A stretch of 64,000 bases of DNA from JAPLST01 sp964397565. GTDB taxonomy: Bacteria > Auribacterota > UBA3054 > JAPLST01. Each line of letters begins with the position of its first letter. Within the stretch, counting starts at the first letter, position 1. The position numbers were made by a program, and so were the translations under genes. The stretch covers positions 1 to 64,000 of the forward strand of contig CAYNJC010000004.1 in the NCBI GenBank assembly GCA_964397565.1, written 5' to 3'. Positions 11,313 to 20,315 of the stretch are shown here, in pieces. The notes under the pieces were generated by a model. The model saw only the letters and a program-made list of their open reading frames with translations, did not search any database and was not told the DNA's origin.

Positions 11313-13169
11313 ATGCACATCGTCATACGACCCTTGCTGTTGATTGCCTTCATCACCTCATGCGCTTTGTGCGCCGAGCGCGCCTTTTGGATTCCGCCTT
11401 CTGAAGACCTGGTCGGCTCCGGCAGCACCGCGATTGCCAACGGCATTAACGACTGGCATATTCAAGTGCAGAGCGATGCGCTGGGTTCGGTGCATCCCGC
11501 CGCGTGGCGCGTGCGCGGCGGCCTGTGGTACTCGATGGTGGATCTCGGCCAATGGCACTTCCCCTATGACAAAGCCATTACTATCTGGAATTCTTATCTG
11601 ACGGTCAAGCAAGCGGGTTCACAGGTGGATCTATTTTTTGATCCCTTGCTGGCGTGGCCCGGCGACATCTTCGAGGTTGAAGCCGTCTTGCCGGACAGCA
11701 AGATGCTGACCTGGAAAGTGCTGAGCGATGGCGCGCAATGGCTGCCAGGCGCAACCTGGCGCGGCCAGGGCGTGACCGACCGGCTTGGCCCCATAGCCGC
11801 CGCAGGCGACGGCATACGCGACTGGCAGATCGAGATCAGCCATCCCTTCGCCGAGGTCGCGCCGGCGCAAGTGGACGTCTGGCTGCCGTACTCGCCGATC
11901 GGCAATCGCCTGCGCCGCGCCGGCTGTTTCGATAGTTGGAGCAGCCACAGCGTCACCGGCATCGGCCCGCTGTTGGCGGAGGCGCGCAATGGCGCGCTGG
12001 TCGTCAACATCAATCCGGTGTTGGCCACCGGTGGCGACGAGTTCTTTGTGCGGCTGGTCAAACCGGACAAGTCGTGGGCACTTTGGAAAGTCATCGGCAT
12101 GGGCAGCGATTGGGAAGCCGGCGGTGAGTGGTTCGGCCAGGATGACCAAGACTATGTCGGTATGTTTGAAAGCGACAAACCAAACGGCGTGCGGGATTGG
12201 CATTTGCGGGTGGCATCGCCGCAATTGGCCGGCCCGGTGCGCTGGGTGGTGCGTGGCGCCAAGTGCATCTGGGAATCGGTTGAGGCCGGCAAGAAAAAGA
12301 CCGACTTCACCACCCGCGCCTTGCATCCGCGCCTGCAAGGCACCAGCGCGGATTTGTATTTCGAGCCGGCCATGGAGCGCGCCGGCGACATTTTCTACGT
12401 CTCGGCCGTGCTGGCCAATGGCGCGGTCCTGAATTGGGGCGTGATGAGCTTGCAACAATTGCGGGCCGACAACGTCATCTGGCGCGGCCAGCAGCCTGAG
12501 TCGGAGACGGGCGTCCGTCCCACACCGACGTCGGACATGAAGCCGTGGCAGATTGACCTGCAGCACGAGAAGCTGGCAAACATGCAGCCGTATCGCTGGC
12601 GGATCACTTCCGGCGGCAAAACCTGGCTGTTCCCGCGCGAAACCGATGAGGAGATCAAGACGACCGACGTGCTGACCGTCCGGCAAGCCCAGAATGGCGC
12701 GCCGGCGTCACTGTTCTTGGACCCGTTTTTGGTGAAGCCCGGCACCGAGTTTGACGTCGAAGCCATCTTGCCGGACGGCACCTTGCTGCAATGGACTGCG
12801 CTGGCGGATGGCGCCGAATGGGCGCGCGCGGCGGAATGGCGCGACAGTGACGGCGCCGATCTCGTCGGCCTCTCTGTTAAAGCGGGCGTCGATCAGCAGC
12901 CTGACTGGGTCCTCGCTCTCCGCGACGAGGCACTTGAGCAGCAGGTCACGCGCATCACGGTCGAGGGCTGCGGCTGGCGCTGGCAATGGCCGAGTCTTGA
13001 CACCGTCTCGCCCATCGCCGTGGATCACACCGGCGGGCGCGCCATCCTGCACATCACCCCGGTGCCCGGCAAGAAGGATGACACGGGCGTGCTGACGATC
13101 ACGGCCGTACTGCAGGACGGCACCGTGCGTTACTGGCAGGCCATCCGCCCGCACGTCGAGAAACACTGA
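11313..13169 (+). CDS. secreted protein of five tandem about 120-residue repeats
   Basis: I do not know this family. A signal peptide (residues 1-20, ending CALCA) is followed by five repeats of about 105-125 residues. Each opens with a Trp and a D-x-(V/L)-G-like turn (SEDLVG, VTDRLG, DQDYVG, ESETG, GADLVG). Most then show N-G-x-x-D-W, a W-R-V/W-x-W core and a strand pattern ending in L-x-W-x-V/A. Approximate spans are 22-145, 146-270, 271-394, 395-512 and 513-618. The composition fits an all-beta, possibly carbohydrate- or surface-binding, exported protein. A GGGAG ribosome-binding site precedes the ATG. Confidence 0.75.
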   Translation: MHIVIRPLLLIAFITSCALCAERAFWIPPSEDLVGSGSTAIANGINDWHIQVQSDALGSVHPAAWRVRGGLWYSMVDLGQWHFPYDKAITIWNSYLTVKQAGSQVDLFFDPLLAWPGDIFEVEAVLPDSKMLTWKVLSDGAQWLPGATWRGQGVTDRLGPIAAAGDGIRDWQIEISHPFAEVAPAQVDVWLPYSPIGNRLRRAGCFDSWSSHSVTGIGPLLAEARNGALVVNINPVLATGGDEFFVRLVKPDKSWALWKVIGMGSDWEAGGEWFGQDDQDYVGMFESDKPNGVRDWHLRVASPQLAGPVRWVVRGAKCIWESVEAGKKKTDFTTRALHPRLQGTSADLYFEPAMERAGDIFYVSAVLANGAVLNWGVMSLQQLRADNVIWRGQQPESETGVRPTPTSDMKPWQIDLQHEKLANMQPYRWRITSGGKTWLFPRETDEEIKTTDVLTVRQAQNGAPASLFLDPFLVKPGTEFDVEAILPDGTLLQWTALADGAEWARAAEWRDSDGADLVGLSVKAGVDQQPDWVLALRDEALEQQVTRITVEGCGWRWQWPSLDTVSPIAVDHTGGRAILHITPVPGKKDDTGVLTITAVLQDGTVRYWQAIRPHVEKH

Positions 13170-13311
13170 GGCAGCGCCACACCAATCGTGGTCCATTCTT
13201 TTGCGGCGCGCGCCTCATTGTAGCGCGGAGCTTGAAACACCAGCGCGTGCGCCGCATTTTTCTCACTCTTCTTCACGCACGGCACATGGCCGTGGGCGTC
13301 GCAGCATGCAG

Positions 13312-13340
13312 TTGACAGCGCGCGCGAATCCGCCTACACT
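13312..13340 (+). promoter_or_regulatory. sigma70-type promoter for ygfK
   Basis: TTGACA at 13312-13317 and TACACT at 13335-13340, with a 17-base spacer. The ATG at 13372 follows about 30 bases downstream. This rules out the longer reading frame from 13201, whose first codons lie upstream of the promoter. Confidence 0.75.
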
Positions 13341-13371
13341 AGTGCATCACAACTTTCCCGAGCGCACGAGC

Positions 13372-16300
13372 ATGAGCGACATGATGCAACCAACCTGTTT
13401 TGCGGATTTATTAAACTGGATGGCGCGGGAACACCGCCGGCACGCCAGCGTTTTTGGCGTGCCCGTCGCGGTGTTTCACACGCCGGATGCCGCGGCGCAC
13501 GCCGCCACGGTGCCCCTGCCGTTTGGCCCCGCCGCCGGGCCGCACACGCAATTGGCGCAGAATATTGTGGCTGCGTTCGTGTGTGGCGCGCGTTTTTTTG
13601 AGTTGAAAACCGTGCAGATTCTGGATGACTTGCAGATCGCCAAGCCGTGCATCGAGGCGCTGGATGAGGGCTACAATACGGAATGGTCGAGCGAATTGAG
13701 CGTCCCGGCCGCGGCTGATGAATATCTCAAAGCCTGGGTGGCGCTGCATGTGATTGCCTGTCATTTGGGCCTGTGGACCGGAGCAACCCGGCCGTTTGTC
13801 TTCAACATGAGCGTGGGCTACAACCTCGAAGGCATCAAGTCGGCCAAGGTGGATGCCTTCATTGAGACGCTGAAAAATGCCCGGCACGGCGAACGCTTTG
13901 CGGCGTATTGCGCGCTGGCCATGGATCGCGCGCGCAATCCGCTGCACACGCCGGCGTTGGCCCAGCACGCCATCGCCGCGCAAATTGCGCCGTCGGTCAC
14001 GCTCTCGACCATGCACGGCTGCCCGCCGCACGACATCGAAAACATCTGCCGCTATTTGTTGCAGGACAAGCAGCTCGATGTGTATGTCAAACTCAATCCG
14101 ACTTTGCTCGGCTATGCGACCGTCCGTGACATTTTCCGGCAATGCGGCTTTGGTGCGCTGGCCTTGCAGCCGGCGTCGTTTGAACATGACATGCAGTATG
14201 CGGATGCCGTGCCGATGGTCCAGCGCTTGCAGGCCTTTGCCCGCGAACACGGCCGGCAGTTTGGCGTGAAATTGTCAAATACCCTGGCGGTGCGCAACAC
14301 GCGCGGCGTGCTGCCCGGCGAAGAAATGTATTTGTCCGGGCGCGCACTGTATCCATTGACCGTGCGGCTGGCGGCGCAGCTTGCGCATGCATTTGATGGG
14401 CGGTTGCCGATGTCATTTTCCGGCGGCGCCCATCTGGGCAATCTAGTTGACTTGGTCTGCGCCGGCGCACAGCCCGTCACGCTGGCTACTGATTTGCTCA
14501 AGCCGGGCGGCTATTATCGTTTGACCCAAATGGCCGAGGCGCTCGAGGCGGCGCGGCCGCGCTGGCAGGCATGCGAGCGCGTGGATGCTACCGCGCTTGA
14601 ACATCTGGCCGACGCGGCGCTTTCCGACGCGGCCTATCAGAAAGCAAGTCGCGGGTTCGACGCCGTGCAGGTGAAGCGCGCACTGCCTTTGTTTGATTGT
14701 TACACCGCGCCATGCAGGCATGCCTGCCCGATCGAGCAGGACGTGCCGGAGTACGCGCGCTTATTGCGGGCGCGGCGTTATGCCGAGGCGCTGGCCGTGA
14801 TTTATGACAAGAATCCCCTCCCCAACATCACCGGCCATATTTGCGACCATGCCTGCATGGGCAATTGCACGCGCGGTGATTACGAGGCGCCGGTCGAGAT
14901 TCGTGACTTGAAACGCATCGCCGCCACGCGCGGCTTTGACGAGTTCGCGCGCATGGTGCGGCAGCAGCGCAATGCGGCGCTGCCGCGCGTGGCCATCATC
15001 GGCGCCGGCCCGTGCGGGCTGGCCACCGCCGCGTTTCTGGCGCGCGCCGGTTTTGCGGTGCAGGTCTATGAAAAAGCGCCGGCGGCCGGCGGTGTGGTGC
15101 AAAATGCCATTCCGAATTTTCGCCTGCCGCAAGCCGCGATTGACCACGATCTTGCTCTCTTGGGCCGCTTGGGCGTCGCCATGCAGCGCAACGTGCAGGA
15201 AGAGTTGCAGGTCGCGCGCCTGCAGCAAGAGGGCTTTGCCTATGTAGTGCTGGCGATCGGCGCCGGCTGTTCACGCGCGCTGCCGCTCGAAGGCGACAAT
15301 CCGCAGGTGGTTCACGCGCTCGAGTTCCTCTGGCAATGCCGCGGCAATGCGAGCGGGATCGAGGTGGGCCGGCGCGTCGCCGTCGTCGGCGGCGGCAATT
15401 CCGCCATGGACAGCGCACGCGCGGCAATCCGCGTGCCGGGCGTCGAGACGGTCTATTTGTTGTATCGCCGCACGATCGCGGAGATGCCGGCTGATCGCGA
15501 AGAATTCGACAATGCCGTCGGCGATGGCGTCATCGTCAAAGAACTGCGCCTGCCGGTGCAGTTTTCCAAGGACGGACGCCTGCGCTGCCAAGTGATGGCC
15601 TTGGGCGCGCCGGATGCGAGCGGCCGCCGCGCGCCCGTGGCGGTGCCGGACCAATTCGAGGAGCTGGCCGTGGATAGTGTCATTGCGGCCATTGGCGAAA
15701 CTGTGGATGTTGGTTATTTGCAGCGCAACGGCGTACACCTCGATGCGCGCGAACACCTTGTCGTCAATCCCGCCACCGGCGAGACCAGCCTGCCGTGCGT
15801 GTACATTGGCGGCGACGCCCTGCACGGGCCGGCCACCGTCGTCCGCGCGATTGCCGATGCGCGCATGATCGCCGACAACATCGTGCAGACTGCCGGTACC
15901 CGCGTGCCGGCCCTAGTCGCGGCCGCGCCGGCGCATGACCAGGATGCACTCATGCATGACGTGCTGGGCGCCAAACGCATTCTGCGCGCCGTGCACGACG
16001 AGGACGGCGTTCAGGAAGCCAAGCGCTGCCTGCTGTGCGACATGGTCTGCGACAAATGCGTCGAGGTCTGTCCCAATCGCGCGAACATCGCCGTGCGCGT
16101 GCAACACCCGCAATTCAAGAACCGCGCCCAGATTGTGCATCTGGACGGCTGGTGTAATGAGTGTGGCAATTGCGCGACGTTCTGCCCGTATGAAGGCGCG
16201 CCCTACAAAGACAAATTCACCGTGTTCTGGTCGGACGCCGCGTTCGAGGCCAGCACCGCCAACGGCTGTTTATTGAAGCCCAACGCGGCCGGCGTCATCC

Positions 16301-16449
16301 GCTTGCGCGTCGCCAATGTGGTCTATGACGCGCGCAACAATGGCGACGGCCAATGGGATTGCGCCGCGACCACGCCGGCCGACGCGGCCGTGCCGGCCGC
16401 ACTGGCGCTGCTGAACACGCTCATGAGCGAGTATCCGTACCTGGCGTAG
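13372..16449 (+). CDS. ygfK: YgfK-type putative selenate reductase / NAD(P)H-FAD oxidoreductase
   Basis: A large (1025-residue) cytoplasmic flavoprotein. Its N-terminal half resembles dihydroorotate-dehydrogenase-type barrels. Next come a cysteine-rich Fe-S module (CRHACPIEQDVPEYARL, then CDHACMGNC), an FAD site (GAGPCGLATAAFLARAG), an NAD(P) site (VAVVGGGNSAMDSARAA) and a C-terminal ferredoxin-like part (CDMVCDKCVEVCP and CNECGNCATFCP). The order matches YgfK, linked in E. coli and clostridia to selenium-dependent molybdenum hydroxylase clusters. A ygeY-like hydrolase lies 1.5 kb downstream (17918-19105), which supports the assignment. The start at 13372 is fixed by the promoter at 13312-13340. 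Its 3' end overlaps the convergent four-helix gene by 29 bases. Confidence 0.85.
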   Translation: MSDMMQPTCFADLLNWMAREHRRHASVFGVPVAVFHTPDAAAHAATVPLPFGPAAGPHTQLAQNIVAAFVCGARFFELKTVQILDDLQIAKPCIEALDEGYNTEWSSELSVPAAADEYLKAWVALHVIACHLGLWTGATRPFVFNMSVGYNLEGIKSAKVDAFIETLKNARHGERFAAYCALAMDRARNPLHTPALAQHAIAAQIAPSVTLSTMHGCPPHDIENICRYLLQDKQLDVYVKLNPTLLGYATVRDIFRQCGFGALALQPASFEHDMQYADAVPMVQRLQAFAREHGRQFGVKLSNTLAVRNTRGVLPGEEMYLSGRALYPLTVRLAAQLAHAFDGRLPMSFSGGAHLGNLVDLVCAGAQPVTLATDLLKPGGYYRLTQMAEALEAARPRWQACERVDATALEHLADAALSDAAYQKASRGFDAVQVKRALPLFDCYTAPCRHACPIEQDVPEYARLLRARRYAEALAVIYDKNPLPNITGHICDHACMGNCTRGDYEAPVEIRDLKRIAATRGFDEFARMVRQQRNAALPRVAIIGAGPCGLATAAFLARAGFAVQVYEKAPAAGGVVQNAIPNFRLPQAAIDHDLALLGRLGVAMQRNVQEELQVARLQQEGFAYVVLAIGAGCSRALPLEGDNPQVVHALEFLWQCRGNASGIEVGRRVAVVGGGNSAMDSARAAIRVPGVETVYLLYRRTIAEMPADREEFDNAVGDGVIVKELRLPVQFSKDGRLRCQVMALGAPDASGRRAPVAVPDQFEELAVDSVIAAIGETVDVGYLQRNGVHLDAREHLVVNPATGETSLPCVYIGGDALHGPATVVRAIADARMIADNIVQTAGTRVPALVAAAPAHDQDALMHDVLGAKRILRAVHDEDGVQEAKRCLLCDMVCDKCVEVCPNRANIAVRVQHPQFKNRAQIVHLDGWCNECGNCATFCPYEGAPYKDKFTVFWSDAAFEASTANGCLLKPNAAGVIRLRVANVVYDARNNGDGQWDCAATTPADAAVPAALALLNTLMSEYPYLA

Positions 16450-17005
16450 TTCTGTGCTGCAAGCGGGCGCGAGTCATGCGTTCCCGCAGCCCGCCTTCGT
16501 TGAGAAAATCCTGTTCCAAACGGCGGAGCTGCTGATCCAAGAGGTAGTTGGTCTGGTGAATCAGGCAGACGGCAATATTGGCCACCACTTCGGCCGGGCG
16601 CGTTTCAACAAATTCACGATAAGACTCATAGGTCACATGGGACTTATTACCCAGCTTGCGCACAAAGCGCGCTTCCTTGGAATCTTTCGCCCACAGCCGG
16701 AGGCCACGCACGCGCAGATAATCGCAATAGTCCATCAGCAATTCCTCCAAGCTGGCGCGGGCCACATTGGTCAACTTGATCTCCATTTCCTTGGAAGTAC
16801 CGGATGCTTTGCTGCCTTCCACGATATTTTGTTTCCCGGAGCGGGCTGCCTGTATCATTTGGTCAATGGTACGGTCGCCAATGGTTAGGAAGTGGTGACA
16901 AAAATAAAACGTGATATCATAGACCACTTCTGACTTCTGATAGGAAAGCAACGCCTCGTAGTAGCCATGCGGCGGGATAAAACCGGGTTTTTCTGGTGTG
17001 CTCAT
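16421..17005 (-). CDS. four-helix-bundle protein (23S rRNA intervening-sequence type)
   Basis: A 194-residue helical protein of the four-helix-bundle/S23 family, first seen in intervening sequences of 23S rRNA genes and common in PVC and Bacteroidetes genomes. Recognisable parts are the helix with IQAARSGKQNIVEGSKA (about residues 50-67), the segment KLTNVARASLEELLMDY and the C-terminal helices. The C-terminus is longer than usual. I chose the ATG at 17005 because the upstream reading is low-complexity and reaches into the next gene. The molecular role is unknown. The gene converges on ygfK with a 29-base overlap. Confidence 0.8.
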   Translation of the reverse strand: MSTPEKPGFIPPHGYYEALLSYQKSEVVYDITFYFCHHFLTIGDRTIDQMIQAARSGKQNIVEGSKASGTSKEMEIKLTNVARASLEELLMDYCDYLRVRGLRLWAKDSKEARFVRKLGNKSHVTYESYREFVETRPAEVVANIAVCLIHQTNYLLDQQLRRLEQDFLNEGGLRERMTRARLQHRTTPGTDTRS

Positions 17006-17034
17006 TGGAATATGTCCTATTGGTCTTATAAGTC

Positions 17035-17820
17035 CTATTGCTTCTCCACCTTCTGCAGCTCCACCGCCCGGTTCTGTTGCAGATCCGCCGTGGCAAACGC
17101 CACGCTGCCGGTCGGAAGATAGATGTTCAACCACTCGTGCACGGTATCCGCTTCCAATGTTCCATCGGTCATTTCGCACTCGAGGACGTGCCCGCCGCCC
17201 GCATGATCATCGGCCAGAAAGTGCAGATGATAGCCCGGTATGTTCACGCCTTTCACAAAGGCCGGGGCGCGAAAGCCAAGCAGCGCGCCATGCACATTCG
17301 TCAGCGTAAAGACGGCTTGGCTCTTGGTCACTTCGAGCAAAGGCCGATATGGTTTCTTCTGGGCCGGCACGCTGCGCACCCGCACGTGGCTGAACTCCCC
17401 GCGCACGATCACTGCACAAAATTCGTTCTGCTGGGGAGCGAGGGCATCGAGCTTGGCTTCCAGCGCGGTCAGACTCATGGGCGTTGTGAGCGCTTCCCGA
17501 TGATCGGCAACAAAGGTCGTGACGCACGCGAACGGCGTCCGTTCGGTCAGCGCCGGCTGGTATATTTTGCCGTCGGCGCGTGCTTGATAAAAGGTGCCGT
17601 CCAGCAACATCATCTCGCCGTCGAGCGCCGCAAATGTGCCAATGCCAAAGTCGCCATAGCCGCGCAACGTACCCAGCGCCATGTGGCCATCGTACACGCC
17701 GCTCAGCAAGGCATCAATGGTGGCGACTTGGGTGATTCCGTTGGCGACCGGCGGTTTGCACCCGGCCACGAGCAATGCCAGAACAAGCGCAACGGCCATC
17801 AGTGAAATTCTGCGTGTCAT
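17035..17820 (-). CDS. alpha-acetolactate decarboxylase, predicted lipoprotein
   Basis: Converts 2-acetolactate to acetoin and CO2. After a lipoprotein signal peptide (hydrophobic stretch then VAGC, Cys near residue 21) the mature part follows the family: GIGTFAALDGEMMLLDG, later GEFSHVRVR, and the zinc-site segment GYHLHFLADD...GGHVLE. The length, 261 residues, is normal for an exported form. The ATG at 17820 has AAGGAG 9 bases upstream. It is divergent from the M20 hydrolase gene, with about 97 bases between them. No acetolactate synthase is adjacent, so the source of substrate and the reason for export are not clear. Confidence 0.9.
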   Translation of the reverse strand: MTRRISLMAVALVLALLVAGCKPPVANGITQVATIDALLSGVYDGHMALGTLRGYGDFGIGTFAALDGEMMLLDGTFYQARADGKIYQPALTERTPFACVTTFVADHREALTTPMSLTALEAKLDALAPQQNEFCAVIVRGEFSHVRVRSVPAQKKPYRPLLEVTKSQAVFTLTNVHGALLGFRAPAFVKGVNIPGYHLHFLADDHAGGGHVLECEMTDGTLEADTVHEWLNIYLPTGSVAFATADLQQNRAVELQKVEKQ

Positions 17821-17917
17821 GAGTTCAGGCTCCTTGTTGAAGTTGTGAAAGTATAGCATATGGCAGACAACTATTGCGTGATATTTGCTACAATCTCCAT
17901 TGAACCAACACTGCAGG

Positions 17918-19105
17918 ATGACCATGAGTGCTACCGTTGCCAGCGTGACGCCCCGCGTTGCCCGCTTTCTGCGCGACATTATTCGCATCCCGTCGTTGAG
18001 CGGCGAAGAGAAACTTGTCGTGGCGCGGATTGCCAAGGAACTGCGCGCGCTGCGCGTCTATGACAAAGTCTGGACCGACCGCCTCGGCAATGTCATTGGC
18101 CAATGGGGCTGCGGCCCGCGCGCGCTCATGCTCGACGCGCACATTGACACCGTTGACATCGGCGATCGCGCGCAATGGGCGCATGACCCGTATGCCGCGC
18201 TCGAACGCAAGGGCGTCATCTATGGCCGCGGCGCCGTGGACGAAAAACCGGCCATGGCCTGCATGGCCTACGCGCCGCTGCTGCTCGACCCGGCGCTGAA
18301 AAAGCATGTGACTATGTATGTCGTCGGCTCGGTGCTCGAAGAAGATTGCGACGGCTATCCACTCTGGCATTTGATCACCAAGGAGGGCGTCAAGCCGGAC
18401 TGGGTCGTGCTGGGCGAGCCGACCGACTTGCGGGTTTATCGCGGGCACCGCGGGCGCATGGAGATCACGGTCAGCATCAAGGGCAAGGCGGCCCACGGCG
18501 CGCATTGCGATCGCGGCGTCAATGCAATTTACCGCACGGCGCCGATCATTCTGGAAATCGAGCAATTACACAAACGCCTGCGGCGCGATGCGCTGCTGGG
18601 CAAGGGCTCGGTGACGATTGCGCGGATCGAATCGCGCAGCCCGTCGCTGTGCTCGGTGGCGGATGGTTGCACCCTCTATCTTGACCGGCGGCTGACGCGC
18701 GGCGAGACCAAGGCGAGTGCACTGGCTGAGTTGCGCGCCTTGCCAGGCGTGCGGGCCGCGCGCGCCCACGTGGCCGTGCGCGAGTATCGCAGCACCGCCT
18801 GGACTGGACTGCCCGTGGCCCAGGAAAGTTATTTCCCGACCTGGGTGCTGGAAGACAAGCAGCCCTTGGTGCAAGCCGGCCTGCGCGCGGCAGCAGCAGC
18901 CTTGCCGGCGCGCACGCCCACGCTGGGCGTCTGGACATTTTCCACCAACGGTGTCGCGACGATGGGCCGGCTCGGCATTCCCACGATTGGTTTTGCGCCC
19001 GGGCGCGAGGAGCTGGCGCATTCCGTGCATGAGCAGGTGACGATCAAGGATTTGGCGGTGGCGACGCACTTTTACGCCGCGCTGGTGCGCGAATTGTGCG
19101 CGTGA
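17918..19105 (+). CDS. M20-family hydrolase, YgeY-like
   Basis: A 395-residue metal-dependent amidohydrolase of the ArgE/DapE/ACY1 type. The first metal motif is LDAHIDTVD, the second is YGRGAVDEKPAM and the catalytic Glu pair is in VLEEDCDGY. HGAHCDRG lies in the dimerisation lid, and the last His is in AHSVHEQV. It most resembles YgeY, a selenium-metabolism-linked hydrolase whose gene accompanies ygfK in other genomes; here ygfK is 1.5 kb upstream. A second in-frame ATG at 17924 is equally possible. An extended -10 (TGCTACAAT, 17885-17893) lies just upstream. Confidence 0.82.
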   Translation: MTMSATVASVTPRVARFLRDIIRIPSLSGEEKLVVARIAKELRALRVYDKVWTDRLGNVIGQWGCGPRALMLDAHIDTVDIGDRAQWAHDPYAALERKGVIYGRGAVDEKPAMACMAYAPLLLDPALKKHVTMYVVGSVLEEDCDGYPLWHLITKEGVKPDWVVLGEPTDLRVYRGHRGRMEITVSIKGKAAHGAHCDRGVNAIYRTAPIILEIEQLHKRLRRDALLGKGSVTIARIESRSPSLCSVADGCTLYLDRRLTRGETKASALAELRALPGVRAARAHVAVREYRSTAWTGLPVAQESYFPTWVLEDKQPLVQAGLRAAAAALPARTPTLGVWTFSTNGVATMGRLGIPTIGFAPGREELAHSVHEQVTIKDLAVATHFYAALVRELCA

Positions 19106-19363
19106 AATTTCTGCGCCACGAAGGAATTTATAAACCTGATGGCCGGCGTTCTTTCAACGCACACGTTACCGGCGTTCAGGTGACCGAAGATGCGGTGGCC
19201 GACATGCGGCGCCGGCACGGGCATGCACTGGGGGCGCACGGCAAGATGGTTGCAGGATTGTGAGATAGAACGGCCTGACCCAAGGACTTGCTTGCGTTTT
19301 TCTGTGGAACAATAGTGCTCTACACCTGTCACTGAAGCGCGTGGCGTGCGATGTGCCTAGCGT

Positions 19364-19468
19364 CTGAAGACCCCCACGGCCTTGCGCCGTGGGTGAATCA
19401 GATTAATGGCAGGCACCGCCGGCGCGCCTGCCAATCTCTCCTTCCACCGGCGCAAGGCCGGTGGGGAG
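19364..19468. repeat. two-hairpin repeat (family C), copy 1; gap 19106-19690
   Basis: A 105-bp segment with two hairpins, CCCCCACGG...CCGTGGGTG at the left end and CCACCGG...CCGGTGG at the right. A second copy lies inverted at 28804-28919, with the same edges and a shared AATC-TCT centre. The rest of 19106-19690 contains no gene I can support. The last 120 bases hold the promoter and leader of the arginine decarboxylase gene. Confidence 0.7.
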
Positions 19469-19568
19469 GCAAACCTGTGCAGGAAAATTCTTCTGTCCTG
19501 CACCTTCTTTGTTGGGCACTGCTGCGACACTGCAACTTTTACGCCGTGCGCCCTGCACGGGCCGCGGC

Positions 19569-19597
19569 TTGACAAATCGGCCGACAATCGGTAGCAT
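19569..19597 (+). promoter_or_regulatory. sigma70-type promoter for arginine decarboxylase
   Basis: TTGACA (19569-19574), 17-base spacer, TAGCAT (19592-19597). It implies a leader of about 85 bases containing GC-rich inverted repeats before the ATG at 19691. Confidence 0.55.
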
Positions 19598-19690
19598 GTT
19601 TCTGTCGCAGCAAAGCAGCGCTGTGGCAGCGTGCTAACATGCCGGGCGGCGCAAGGCCGCGTAATCGTTGCGAGGTCAACCAGTACCGCC

Positions 19691-20236
19691 ATGCTTATTC
19701 CCAAACGCATTTTCTTCACTAAAGGCGTCGGGCGCCACAAAGAAAAGCTGCAGAGCTTCGAGGCCGCGCTGCGCAGCGCCGGCATTGCGCATTGCAATCT
19801 GGTGACGGTCAGCAGCATCTTGCCGCCCAAGTGCAAGATCGTGCCGCTGAAGAAGGGCTTGAAAGAACTCAAGCCGGGCGCGATCACGTTTGTCGTCATG
19901 GCGCGCGCCGAGACGAACGAATCGGGCCGCCAGGTGGTGGCGTCCATCGGCGCGGCCCAACCGTCGCATCGCGATTCCTTCGGGTATCTGTCGGAGCACC
20001 ACGGCTATGGCCAGACAGATGAGGCCGCCGGCGATTATGCCGAGGACTTGGCGGCGACCATGCTGGCCACCACACTCGGCATTGACCTTGACCCAAACAC
20101 GGCCTGGGATGAGCGCAAGAAAGAGTATAAAATGAGCAAGCAATTTGTGCGCGCGACCAATGTCACCCAATCGGCGCGCGGTGACAAGAACGGCTTGTGG
20201 ACCACCGTCATTGCCGCCGCCGTGATGCTGGAGTGA
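19691..20236 (+). CDS. pyruvoyl-dependent arginine decarboxylase
   Basis: Decarboxylates arginine to agmatine with a pyruvoyl group made by self-cleavage. The 181-residue proenzyme carries the cleavage site in VSSILPPKC, where the second Ser becomes the pyruvoyl residue, near residue 38. The catalytic region with ARAETNESGRQVVASIG follows. This family is typical of archaea, chlamydiae and other PVC bacteria. The ATG at 19691 starts at the conserved IPKRIFFTKGVG. It has its own promoter, and no polyamine partner genes are adjacent. The role could be polyamine synthesis or acid resistance; the window does not decide. Confidence 0.92.
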   Translation: MLIPKRIFFTKGVGRHKEKLQSFEAALRSAGIAHCNLVTVSSILPPKCKIVPLKKGLKELKPGAITFVVMARAETNESGRQVVASIGAAQPSHRDSFGYLSEHHGYGQTDEAAGDYAEDLAATMLATTLGIDLDPNTAWDERKKEYKMSKQFVRATNVTQSARGDKNGLWTTVIAAAVMLE

Positions 20237-20315
20237 TGCCGCGCACCCACGGCGGACGGCGGTGTGCTCAGCTCCTGCGGGCTGGTGAGGAAACACTGCG
20301 CACAGGGCGTCCAGT

